A stretch of DNA of 64,000 bases from Actinacidiphila alni. GTDB lineage: Bacteria; Actinomycetota; Actinomycetes; Streptomycetales; Streptomycetaceae. Where the stretch lies: the NCBI RefSeq assembly GCF_900112845.1, contig NZ_FONG01000015.1, positions 151,857-215,856 on the forward strand. Reading direction: 5' to 3'. The notes under the pieces were generated by a model. It did no database searches. It was not told the origin of the DNA and was given only the letters and a program-made list of their open reading frames with translations. The translations under genes and the position numbers were made by a program. Positions 1 to 9,200 of this stretch are shown here, in pieces (position 1 is the stretch's first letter; each line of letters opens with the position of its first letter).

Positions 1-1
1 G

Positions 2-376
2 ATGATCTACGGCTTCGCGTCCAATCGCTGCATCGACATCGTGGGCGACAAGGGCAAGGACGGCTCCCCGCTGGAGATCCAGAACTGCGCCGGAAAAGCC
101 TGGCAGAAGTGGGAGTTCAAGTCCGACGGCACGGTGCGGTCGATGGGACTGTGCATGGACGCGGCCTGGGGTTCGGACGCCGACGGCACCGTCGTCCAGC
201 TCGTGAAGTGCAACGGCAGCGGTGCGCAGCAGTTCCGGCTCAACGCCGCCCATGACCTGGTCAACGTGCAGGCCGACAAGTGTGTGGACGTCAAGGACGA
301 GCACACGCAAGCCGGTTCGCGGCTCCAGCTGTGGTCGTGCACGGGCCGGGACAACCAGAAGTGGGCCACCCGCTGA
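2..376 (+). CDS. Ricin-type beta-trefoil lectin domain, 3' end of a secreted protein (5' truncated by window)
   Basis: The last 124 residues of a protein whose start lies left of the window. It shows the R-type (ricin B) lectin pattern: three sub-repeats each closing with a Q-x-W-like element (QKWEF near residue 36, QQFRL near 76, QKWATR at the very end), with paired cysteines typical of actinobacterial secreted lectins (C-I-D-I-V, C-M-D-A-A, C-V-D-V-K). Such domains bind galactose- or xylose-type sugars and usually sit at the C-terminus of exported glycoside hydrolases or proteases, but the catalytic part is not visible, so the enzyme class is unknown. The gene ends at a TGA, followed 26 bases later by a strong hairpin terminator shared with the convergent 1148-aa gene. 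Confident about the fold, not about the full product. Confidence 0.85.
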   Translation: MIYGFASNRCIDIVGDKGKDGSPLEIQNCAGKAWQKWEFKSDGTVRSMGLCMDAAWGSDADGTVVQLVKCNGSGAQQFRLNAAHDLVNVQADKCVDVKDEHTQAGSRLQLWSCTGRDNQKWATR

Positions 377-402
377 CAGCGGCACGCCCGCGGCAGTACG
401 GA

Positions 403-435
403 AAGGGCCGCGCTCACGTGCTGAGCGCGGCCCTT
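403..435. terminator. Bidirectional hairpin terminator between convergent genes
   Basis: A perfect 12-bp inverted repeat (AAGGGCCGCGCT / AGCGCGGCCCTT) around a 9-base loop lies between the stop codons of the lectin gene and of the convergent 1148-aa gene. The A and T runs at the stem ends allow it to work in both directions. Confidence 0.78.
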
Positions 436-476
436 CCTCCGTCCCCGCGCGGTCGGCGGACGACCGAGTAAGGGGG

Positions 477-3400
477 TCAGATGTCGGCGGCCCCGGGGGC
501 GAACAGGCCCAGCACGCCGGCGCCACGGACCGCCGGCTCGGCTCCCGTCCCCTGCGCGGTCGGCAACTCGGTCGCGTCCAGCAGCCGGTCTAGTACGCGG
601 GTGTCGGACGCGTCGAGCCGTCCCGGAACGCTCGGCGGCGCGCCCGCGGCCAGCTCCCGCAGCAGGATCACCGTCGCGCCCGCCCGTTCGGTGACCTTGA
701 GGACGCGGAAGCGGCTGCCCGGACCGAACACCACCTCCGCCGGGCCTGATACCGGACCCGGGCCCGGTTCCGTCAGCGACGCGACGCGGCGGCCGGTCGC
801 CGACCAGAACAGGTAGTGGTCGTCCGGCATCGCGGGATACGCCTTGGCCACTGTCGCGGCGGCGACCGGCCCGGGCTCGGCCAACTCCTCTCCCGGCAGC
901 AGCAGTCGGGAACCCGCGTCCAGCACACCCGCCGGCCGCGCCGCGACGCCCCGGTAGGAGGGCAGGCGGTTCAGTCCGGAGGCGAGGCAGCACAGATACG
1001 CCAGCGCGCGGCCGTCGCGCCGGCCCAGGGCCGCCGTCAACCAGGCGTCGTTCAAGCCGTGTTCGTCCTCGTCCCGGCCGTCGGAGCCGGCGGCCGTCAG
1101 ATACGCGTGCACGGCCACGAGATCCGGGCCGAGCCCCCGGTCGGCCGCGGCTCGCAGACCCGGCAGAGCGGTCAGCGCCCGCTCCACCGCGCTCGCGTGC
1201 CGGTCCCACCTGCCGCCCAACAGGCCACGCAGCGCGAGGTGTTCCGACGGCACGCTGAGCCGCCCCGGCGCCACCGGCAGGTGCGCGATCACGCGTGGTG
1301 CGGGCGCCCGCAACCCTTCGGAGGCCGTCCGGTTCGGGGCGCCAGGGCTCGGAGCGGCACGCTCGTGCGGCGTCGTCGGCCCGTCGTCCGGGAGCGGACC
1401 GTGCTCAGGCTCGGTGAGAGGCATACGCGCCGCGTTCGCGGCAGTCGGGCCGGGCGCGATGGCTGTGCTGTGGCCGGCCCGTGTCGGCCCGTCACGAGTG
1501 GCTGCGGGCTCTTCCCGGTCGTCGTCCGCACGCGTGGCTTCGCGTTCCTGCCAGTCGTCGTCGGAGCCGGGGTAGAGCGCCTCACCCGGAGGCGGCACGC
1601 TCGAAGGGGTTCGCCGATCCGGCGCCGTGGCGTCGCCCGTCGTGACGGTGCCGCTTCTCGTCGGTGCCGGACCGGTGCCGGGTACGAGGGAATCGTTTGC
1701 GGTCCGGAGTGAGCCGTCGGCCGCGTCATCAGCCCGCGACTCGACCGTCGCCCCGCCGGACGCCGGGGGTACGGGCGTGCCCGTCGGCACCACCGGGGGA
1801 GTCCGGTGCGGAGCGGCGGACGACGGGACCGCCGCAGGATCGCCCGTGGCGGGGACACCGCCTGGTACGACGGGCAGCCCCGCCGAGGCGGCGACTCCGT
1901 GTCCGCCGACCGGAGTGTCCGCCGACGGGCCGCTCGTGACGTCTGCCCGTCCGCTGCCCGTCCGCGGGCCACCGGCCGGCCGGGGATCCGACGTGGACTC
2001 CGCGCCCCTCCGCTCCGACGCGGCGGCGTCGTGGCCGCCGCTCCCGGTCTCCAGCGCCGGCCGGGCCTCCGCCCGCGCCGCCGCGGAACGGGTCGGCGGA
2101 GGCGGAACCGACTCCGGATCCGGGGCCAATTGCTCTTCTCCCTCAGGCGGGTCGGCGATCGGCCTGCGGCCCGTGACGGGCGCACCGAGCGGAGCATCGG
2201 TCTCACCGCCCGTTCCGATGCCGGAAGTCGGGGTGCCGTACTCCTCGCCGGTGCCGGGTCGTTCGGCGGCACCGCCTTCCGGGCCGCCGAGCGGCCCCGC
2301 CGGTGGCTCGCCCTCCACGCCCCGCTTCGCGGCGGAGGCGATCCCGGGACCGGGCGTCTCCGCCGGCGGTTCGCCGCCGACGCCCGGTCGCCCGGACCTG
2401 AGCGGTGCCGTCACGGACGTTCGGCGCGCCCCCGACCGGCGCTGCGAGGTGGCGGGACCGGAAGCGGCGGCAGTGGAGCCGGAAGAACGGCGGACCGGTT
2501 CCGGCAGAGGCGCGAGGAGAGCAGAGCCCGCGTCGTCGTCCGCGTCGGCCGGTGCGGCGCCCAGGGCGAGTCCGTGACGCACGGCGACACGTCGCAGAGC
2601 CTGGTGGCCCTCGGCGCTGAGGGTGCCGTGAAGCCGGACGACGCCACGTTCGCGGGGACCGTCCTCCAGGGCGGCGAAGAGGTCGTCGAGGACGGCGGTC
2701 AGCGAGTCGTCCAGCGGCTGGCCGGGCAGGCCGATGTCGATCGTCATCACCTCGGGCCTGACCGGCCGGGCGTTGACCGAGGACAGTGCCGGCCCCTGGC
2801 CGCGCCGGTCCACCCGAAGCCCCGACCTGGTCACCGCGACCTGCCAGTCGCGGTTGAGCCGCATGACGCCCGGTTCAGGGTCACGCGCGAGGCCCGGAAC
2901 CGGTGGCCGCCATTCGGCCAACCGGGGGCCTGGGGAGCCGGCGGTCCCGGCGGGTTCGCAGACGACGGCCTCGACGTACGGCTGCCACAACGGCGTACCG
3001 TCGGGCCCGACATGGACCACTCGTGCGCCCGCCGCCGCGGGTGCGCCGTGTGCGGGCCGGTCGTCGTACAGCACCGGCAGCCCGCTGACGACATGCGTGG
3101 GCACACCCAGCAGGTCCGCGACCCGCTGTCCGAGGACGAGCAGGTCGCGGCCGTCGCCCGGCAGCAGCCGTACGGCGCCGCGCAGGCGTCCGGGAAGGGC
3201 CGCGACGACGGCGGCGAGGGCGTCGGCCGTCACGGGCGGCGTGCCGGGCACGCCCACGATCAGCGCGGGCCTGGCGGTGTCCGCCGGAACGGCGTAGCGG
3301 ACCGAATCGGCGCCGTCCGGCGACGCCTCGGCGGCGGAGCGGATCAGCAGACCGGCCGGCACCCGCTCCACCAAGTGCCCCTCCGGCTCGGGCGGCCGTG

Positions 3401-3923
3401 CGCGGTCCAGCGCCTGCTGCCAGTCCGGAGCGGGCTCGCCGACGCCGAGCCGGCGCGGCACCGTACCGGGCGAGAAGCGCCACCACCCGCCCGCCGCGTC
3501 CGGGCCGCCGGGCGCGAACAGCGTGCCGCCGGGGACCAGCATCGCGGCGCCGGCCGGGGCCAGGACGTCGATGCCCCACTTCTCGCAGATCCGCCGCGCG
3601 GGCGCGGCGTGGCCGGGCCGTTCGGCCGCACCCGCCGACATGGCCAGCCGCAGCACCGTGCCGGGCGCGGTGCGGTCCGCTTTCGCGACGATCGCGTCCA
3701 CCCGCGCGCACACCGCGTCGTCCAGGCGGCGGTCGGCGGAGTCCGCGACCACCACCACGGTGATGTGTCCGGGCGGCCCGCCGCGCAGCGCGTGCGCCGC
3801 GGCGGCGACCGAATCGGGCAGCGCGCCCTCGCGATGGACGACATACACACCGTCGCCGCCCGACGTCACCAGCGGAGTCCGGTCCCCGCGCGAGGTGCGG
3901 CCGGCGCGCAGCAGCCGGATCAC
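477..3923 (-). CDS. T7SS-locus protein with long Pro/Thr-rich middle and C-terminal ADP-ribosyltransferase-like domain
   Basis: 1148 aa, GTG start preceded by a GGGGGT ribosome site. Residues 1-470 are an alpha/beta region of unrecognised family. Residues about 480-920 are a low-complexity Pro/Gly/Thr/Glu linker. Residues about 930-1110 look like an ADP-ribosyltransferase fold: an Arg in 'SYRGV' (about 989), an S-T-like strand 'FWSATG' (about 1039) and the E-strand 'AEVVFGPGSRFRVL' with a candidate catalytic Glu (about 1062). The usual partner residue two positions before that Glu is Pro, so activity is uncertain. No signal peptide or membrane segment is apparent. It is divergent from mycP and next to the T7SS core, so it may be a substrate or accessory factor. 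The frame is certain, the ART assignment is inferred from motif spacing. Confidence 0.85.
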   Translation of the reverse strand: MIRLLRAGRTSRGDRTPLVTSGGDGVYVVHREGALPDSVAAAAHALRGGPPGHITVVVVADSADRRLDDAVCARVDAIVAKADRTAPGTVLRLAMSAGAAERPGHAAPARRICEKWGIDVLAPAGAAMLVPGGTLFAPGGPDAAGGWWRFSPGTVPRRLGVGEPAPDWQQALDRARPPEPEGHLVERVPAGLLIRSAAEASPDGADSVRYAVPADTARPALIVGVPGTPPVTADALAAVVAALPGRLRGAVRLLPGDGRDLLVLGQRVADLLGVPTHVVSGLPVLYDDRPAHGAPAAAGARVVHVGPDGTPLWQPYVEAVVCEPAGTAGSPGPRLAEWRPPVPGLARDPEPGVMRLNRDWQVAVTRSGLRVDRRGQGPALSSVNARPVRPEVMTIDIGLPGQPLDDSLTAVLDDLFAALEDGPRERGVVRLHGTLSAEGHQALRRVAVRHGLALGAAPADADDDAGSALLAPLPEPVRRSSGSTAAASGPATSQRRSGARRTSVTAPLRSGRPGVGGEPPAETPGPGIASAAKRGVEGEPPAGPLGGPEGGAAERPGTGEEYGTPTSGIGTGGETDAPLGAPVTGRRPIADPPEGEEQLAPDPESVPPPPTRSAAARAEARPALETGSGGHDAAASERRGAESTSDPRPAGGPRTGSGRADVTSGPSADTPVGGHGVAASAGLPVVPGGVPATGDPAAVPSSAAPHRTPPVVPTGTPVPPASGGATVESRADDAADGSLRTANDSLVPGTGPAPTRSGTVTTGDATAPDRRTPSSVPPPGEALYPGSDDDWQEREATRADDDREEPAATRDGPTRAGHSTAIAPGPTAANAARMPLTEPEHGPLPDDGPTTPHERAAPSPGAPNRTASEGLRAPAPRVIAHLPVAPGRLSVPSEHLALRGLLGGRWDRHASAVERALTALPGLRAAADRGLGPDLVAVHAYLTAAGSDGRDEDEHGLNDAWLTAALGRRDGRALAYLCCLASGLNRLPSYRGVAARPAGVLDAGSRLLLPGEELAEPGPVAAATVAKAYPAMPDDHYLFWSATGRRVASLTEPGPGPVSGPAEVVFGPGSRFRVLKVTERAGATVILLRELAAGAPPSVPGRLDASDTRVLDRLLDATELPTAQGTGAEPAVRGAGVLGLFAPGAADI

Positions 3924-4488
3924 CGGTCACCCCCGGCGGTGCGGTACGGGCGCCGGGCGCGCGGGAACCGGTCGGGGTCCGCCGTACGCCGCGCTGCGGC
4001 ATGGTCCTGGCTCGACATGGCTGTCATGCGGTCCTCGATTCGTACGCTGGCAGGGGTGGAGCGGGAGGGCAGGCCCGCGCGGGTGGGGCCGGGGGTCGGG
4101 GGACGTGGCGGGGCCGGGAGGGCCGGGCGGGAAGGCCCGTGCGGTGGTTCGGCGCGGGCGGCGCCGGCGGTTCGGCCGTCCCCGTCCGCCGCTGTCGGCG
4201 GCGACGGGAGCGGACGGGCGCGGGCCGTCGCGGAGCCTCGGGTCGCCCCGAGCGGAGGAGAGCGAGGTCCGCCCCGAACTCATAAGCGCCGTCCGCGACG
4301 ACGGGTAGCATGGCACCGTGCCCTCGGCGGGCGCGTCGGCCGTAGCGCGACAGGTTCGCGGCATCCCACCCGCCCACGGCCCTTTCGGTCCAGGCGTCCC
4401 ACAGGCACGAGATTCCTCGCCTTCCGCATCGCACGGTGCAGCGCGCACCGGCGATTCCCGGCTCGCCATCGAGTTCTACGGAGACGAC
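3924..4488. other. Divergent intergenic region between the ART-like gene and mycP
   Basis: 565 bases of very GC-rich sequence (4050-4260 is almost pure G/C) without a convincing gene. It must hold the start signals of both divergent genes. A possible -10-like TAGCAT near 4306 and the GGAG ribosome site of mycP at 4480-4483 are the only signals I can point to. Several open frames cross it on both strands but none shows the third-position bias of the neighbours. Confidence 0.5.
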
Positions 4489-5988
4489 ATGACGGCTTTC
4501 AGCACCCCGGCGGAGCGTCGCGGCGGCGGGCGTTCGGCGCGCGGCCGTACTTCCGGCCGGTCCGCCGCGTCCGTGAGTTCCGGCCCGCGGGCCGGAAGGC
4601 GCGGCGGGCGAGGGCCGCTCCACCTTTCGCGCCTCGCGCGCCGTCCGCTGTCCGTCCTGCTGGCCGCCGCCGCGACGCTGCTCGCGGTCCCCGCCACCGT
4701 GGCGCACGCGGACAGCGGCGCGCCCGTCACACCCGCGCCCACCGCTTCCGGGGCGGCCGGAGCGATACGTCTGCCGGTCGTCCCGGGCAGGCTGTCGTCC
4801 GGCGCGGCGTGCACCAAGGCGTCCGGCACCACCGTCAAGACGGTGCCATGGGCCCAGCAGAGCCTCCAACTGGCCCGTGCCCAGCAGCTCTCCCGTGGCG
4901 CGGGGGTCACGGTCGCCGTGGTGGACACCGGCGTCTCGCCGGGCGCGCCGGCCCTGGCGGGCCGGGTGACCGCGAACGGCGACGCCGCCAAGGACTGTGT
5001 CGGACACGGCACGTTCATCGCCGGGGTGATCGCCGCCGCCCCCGTGGGCGGCGGCGCGCTGACCGGGGTCGCCCCGGGCGCCCGGGTCCTCGCCGAGCGC
5101 GGCACGGACGCCACCGGAGTGCCGGACGCCGGCCGGGTGGCCGCCGCGATCCGGGCCGCCGTGGACGCGGGGGCGAAGGTGATCGACGTGTCGGCGGCGC
5201 TGCCCGCCGCCACGGCGGCGCTGACGTCCGCCGTGGACTACGCGGCCGGGCACGACGTGCTGGTGGTGGCCGCCGCCGTGCCCGACTCCGCGGACAGCGC
5301 GGGACAGGGCGACAGCGTGCCCAAGGCGTACTGGCCGGCCGCCGCGCCCGGAGTCCTGTCCGTGGTGGACGTGGACGTCACGGGAGCCCGTGCCAGTGGC
5401 GCACCGGAGCCCACGCCCGCCGCCGACCTGTCCGCGCCCGGTCAGGGGGTGACCGGCATCGGACCCAGCGGCACCGGGCACTTCCTCGGCAACGGCGCGT
5501 CGGTCGCGTCGGCGTTCGTCGCGGGCACGGCGGCCCTGGTCCGCTCCTACCATCCGGAACTGACGGCGGCGCAGGTCGCCCAGCGGCTGATCGCCACCGC
5601 CTACCCGGCCGCCGTACCGCGCGTGGACCCGGCGGGCGCGGTCGGGGCCGTGCTGCCGGGCGCACGCACCTCCGCGGATCCCGGCTCCGCCGGGATCACG
5701 CTCCCCGCGCCGACCGCCGAACACGACATGCGGGGGCGCGCCTTGACGCTGCTCGCGCTCTGCGCGCTGGCCCTGCTGGGCGTCGTGGCCGCCGTGGCGC
5801 TCGCCGCCCGCGCCAAGCGGACCGCGGCACCCGGCACCGCCGCCCCGACACCGGCTCCCGACGGGCCCTCCGCCGAGGAGCCGGCCCTCTCCGGGACGGA
5901 GCGACGGGCCCTCTCCGAGACCGAAGAACCGGCCCCCGACGAAGCGGCTCTTACGCCCGAACCTCCGTCGCTGTCCGGCCGTTTCTAG
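4489..5988 (+). CDS. mycP: Mycosin MycP, membrane-anchored subtilisin-like protease of the T7SS
   Basis: 499 aa S8-family serine protease; in ESX systems mycosins sit on the outer face of the membrane and are needed for complex stability and substrate processing. The triad is visible: Asp146 in 'VAVVDTGV', His173 in 'CVGHGTF' and Ser338 in 'GNGASVASAF'. A long basic N-terminus (about 50 residues) leads to a signal-peptide core 'LSVLLAAAATLLAVPATVAHA', and a C-terminal membrane helix (about 418-440, followed by RAKR) anchors it, with an acidic cytoplasmic tail. The ATG at 4489 is chosen because GGAG lies 5 bases upstream; the frame is open back to a GTG at 4318, but that would put 57 more residues before the export signal. 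It is convergent with eccC and divergent from the ART-like gene. Confidence 0.93.
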   Translation: MTAFSTPAERRGGGRSARGRTSGRSAASVSSGPRAGRRGGRGPLHLSRLARRPLSVLLAAAATLLAVPATVAHADSGAPVTPAPTASGAAGAIRLPVVPGRLSSGAACTKASGTTVKTVPWAQQSLQLARAQQLSRGAGVTVAVVDTGVSPGAPALAGRVTANGDAAKDCVGHGTFIAGVIAAAPVGGGALTGVAPGARVLAERGTDATGVPDAGRVAAAIRAAVDAGAKVIDVSAALPAATAALTSAVDYAAGHDVLVVAAAVPDSADSAGQGDSVPKAYWPAAAPGVLSVVDVDVTGARASGAPEPTPAADLSAPGQGVTGIGPSGTGHFLGNGASVASAFVAGTAALVRSYHPELTAAQVAQRLIATAYPAAVPRVDPAGAVGAVLPGARTSADPGSAGITLPAPTAEHDMRGRALTLLALCALALLGVVAAVALAARAKRTAAPGTAAPTPAPDGPSAEEPALSGTERRALSETEEPAPDEAALTPEPPSLSGRF

Positions 5989-6230
5989 GGCGAGCCCGCG
6001 AGGCCGCCGCCGGGCGCCCGGCGCGCGGGTCCCCGGACGCCGCCCGAGGGTGTTCCCGCGTCGTGCCGTCGGCCCGGTCCCGGCGGACCCGCGGGGCGGA
6101 CGGCCCGCCGCCGCGTGCCCGCCCGCACCGGGCCCCGCCGGCCGGTCCTGCCGGGTCCGTACGGCAGAATCCTGCACCCCCGCCGCGGCTGTTCCGCCGT
6201 CCCCGCCACGTCCCCGGCGCCCCGGCGGCG

Positions 6231-9200
6231 TCATGCCGGTACGTCCAGCAGCGCCGTCTGGACCTGGTGGTTGCTGCGGCGGGTGACGTACAGGCCGCGG
6301 CCCGCGGGCAGCAGGCGCGGCTTGACGTGGCCGAAGACGTAACCCTCCGAGGGCGGGCAGGACATCAGCAGGCCGGGCGAGTTGACCTCCAGCATGCGGC
6401 GGACCAGGGGGTCGCCGAGGCCGCGCATCGCGCCCGCGGCGGCGCGGGCGACGACCATGTGCAGGCCCACCTCGAAGCCCAACGGCAGGTGTTCCAGGAG
6501 GGGTTCGAAGGGGTTGCGGGTCGGGTTGGCCACCAGGTCGTAGTCGTCGGCGAGGACGAAGAGCCGGGGGCCGGTCCACCAGTCGGCCAGCCGCATGCGG
6601 GCGGGGGAGATCTCGGGGCCGGGGGTGCGGGACTTCAGGGCCCGGCCCACGCCCTTGGTGAGTTCGGTCAACTGGTCCACGGAGACGGCGTGTCCGAGCC
6701 GGTACTCCTCGGGCACCGCCTCGATCAGCTCGCGGCGGAAATCGACGACGAGAACGCGGGCCTCCTGCGGAGTGAAGCGGGAGGTGATCTGCTCGGCGAT
6801 CAGCCGGAGCAGATTCGTCTTGCCGCACTCGGTGTCGCCCATGACCACCAGATGCGGGGTCTCGGCGAAGTCGTGCCAGGCGGTGCCGAGTTCGGTCTCC
6901 TCCAGACCGATGGCGATCCGGAAGAGACAGTCCGGCTGCGGCGCCGGCAGCGTGGCGGCGTCCAGCGTCTCCGGCAGCATGCGGACCGGCGGCGCCTGCG
7001 GTCCCTCCCAGCTCTCGGCGACCGCGGCCACCAGATCGCTCACACCGTCGGCGAGGTCGTCGGCGCTCTCCGCGCCGTCGATGCGGGGCAGCGCGGTGAG
7101 GAAGTGCAGCTTGCTGTCCGGGGTGAGGCCGCGGCCGGGCCGGCGCGGTACGTCCTTGGCGCGCCTGATGTCCACCAGGGAGTCCATGGCGTCGCCCATG
7201 CGCAGTTCCAGCTTGGTGCCCGCCTGGTCGCGGATGGTCGAACTCAGCTCCACCCAACGGGAGTTGCTGATCATCAGGTGGACGCCGTAGTTGAGGCCGC
7301 GGGCGGCGAGCTGGTTGACCTGCGGGATGCTGTCCTGGAAGTCCTGCCGGACGGTGGACCAGCCGTCGATGACCAGGAACACGTCGCCGTGCGCCTCGTC
7401 GGGGAACTCACCGGCCGCGCGCCGCCTGCGCAACTGCTGCATCGACTCGATGCCGTGCTCCAGGAACAGGCGCTCGCGCCGGCTGAGCAGCGCGGTCATC
7501 TCGGCGAAGGTGCGGTTCACCCGCTCGGTGTCCAGCCGGCCGGTGATGCCGCCCACATGGGGCAGCCCGGCCAGGCTGGACAGCGTGCCGCCGCCGAAGT
7601 CCAGGCAGTAGAACTGCACTTCGCGCGGGGTGTGGGTCAGCGCCAGCGCTGTGATCAGCGACCTCAGCAGGGTGGACTTGCCGCTCTGCGGGCCGCCGGA
7701 GACGCCGACGTGGCCGCCGGCCCCGGACAGGTCCACCGTCAGCAGGTCGCGCACCTGGTCGAAGGGCCGGTCGATGATGCCCACCGGCACCTTCAGCGTG
7801 CCCCGCCCGTTGCGCTCCTCCACGGTCAGGCCGTGCTCGGGGTGCGGGCTCAGCGGCGGCAGCAGCCGGTCCAGGGTCGGGGACAGGTCCAGCGGCGGCA
7901 GCCACACCTGGTGGGCGGGCGGGCCCGAGCCGAGCAGCCGCTCGATGGCCACCGACAGCAGTGACGTCTCATCGGGCTCGGGTTCGGTCACGACGGGTTC
8001 CTCGGGTGTCGCGGACTCCGGTTCCGCGACCCGTTCACCGGTCCAGGCCAGCACCTGGCTGGCGATCTGGGCCGGGGCGAGCGCGCCGGCCCGCTGCCGG
8101 TAGGGCCCGGAGACGTACGCGGCCCGGAAGCGGGTGAGCGGCTCGATACCGCTCTTGAGGTAGCCGCTGCCCGGCTGGGACGGCAGTTCGTAGGCGTCGG
8201 AGACGCCCAGGACGCCGCGGCTCTCCATCGCGGAGAAGGTCCGCAGGCCGATCCGGTAGGACAGATGGCTCTCCAACTGGTGCATGCGGCCTTCGTCCAG
8301 GCGCTGCGAGGCCAGCAGCAGATGCACGCCGAGCGAGCGGCCGAGGCGGCCGATCATGACGAAGAGGTCCATGAACTCCCGGTGTGCGGCGAGCAGTTCA
8401 CTGAACTCGTCGACCACCACGAACAGGCTCGGCAGCGGGGCCAGTTCGGTTCCGGCGGCCCGCGCCCGCTCGTACTCCAGCGCCGAGGAGTAGTTGCCGG
8501 CGCTGCGCAGCAGCTCCTGACGGCGGATCAGTTCGCCGTGCAGCGCGTCCTGCATGCGGGAGACCAGGGCGGCCTCGTCGGCGAGGTTGGTGATCACCGC
8601 GGAGGTGTGCGGGAGCGAGTCCAGGCCGAGGAAGGTCGCGCCGCCCTTGAAGTCGACCAGGACGAAGTTGAGCGTCTCGGAGGAGTGGGTGAGGGCCAGC
8701 CCGAGTACGAGGGTGCGCAGCAGTTCGCTCTTGCCCGAGCCGGTGGCGCCGATCAGCATGCCGTGCGGGCCCATGCCGCCCTGCGCGGACTCCTTGATGT
8801 CCAGCTCCACCGGCCGGCCGTCCGCGCCGACCGCGATCGCCACGCGAAGCCGCCCGGCTTCCGACTCGGCCCTGCGCAGCCAGTACGCGGACGGATCGTG
8901 CCGGTGCAGATCCGGTATGCCCAGCAAGGCGGTGAGCTGGGTCTCGGAGTCCAGCGGGCGGGAGCCCTCACCGCCCGCGCCGGTCCGCTTGGGCGCCAGC
9001 AGCGCCGCCAGCGCGCGCGCCGACGCCGGGCCGAGGCGGTCGGCGCGGCCGAGCGCCGTCGCGGACTCCTTGCGGTTGCGATCGGTGCGCACCAGCCGGA
9101 TCTCGCCGTGCTCCGCCTCCAGCCGCAGCACGGTGCGGCCCGGCCGCCAGGTCAGCTCGCCGGACAGGTCGAGGACGACGGTGTTGCGGAATCCTGCCCG

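Noticed and set aside
3927..4469. 180-codon minus-strand open frame ending four bases before the ART-like gene
   Set aside because: The TGA-ccg-GTG junction looks like coupling, but all three codon positions are equally GC-rich and the product is Pro/Arg low complexity.
4318..4488. Upstream GTG start giving a 556-aa mycosin
   Set aside because: The added 57 residues lack coding character and would bury the signal peptide; the ATG at 4489 has a clear ribosome site.
6008..6023. 16-bp perfect palindrome CGCCGGGCGCCCGGCG between mycP and eccC
   Set aside because: No loop, so it is a poor hairpin; likely chance in very GC-rich DNA, though it could aid termination.
1806..7964. Very long plus-strand open frame (2052 codons) antisense to eccC and the ART-like gene
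   Set aside because: It is antisense to well-supported genes and its product has Arg/Gly-rich shadow composition; it also crosses mycP in another frame.
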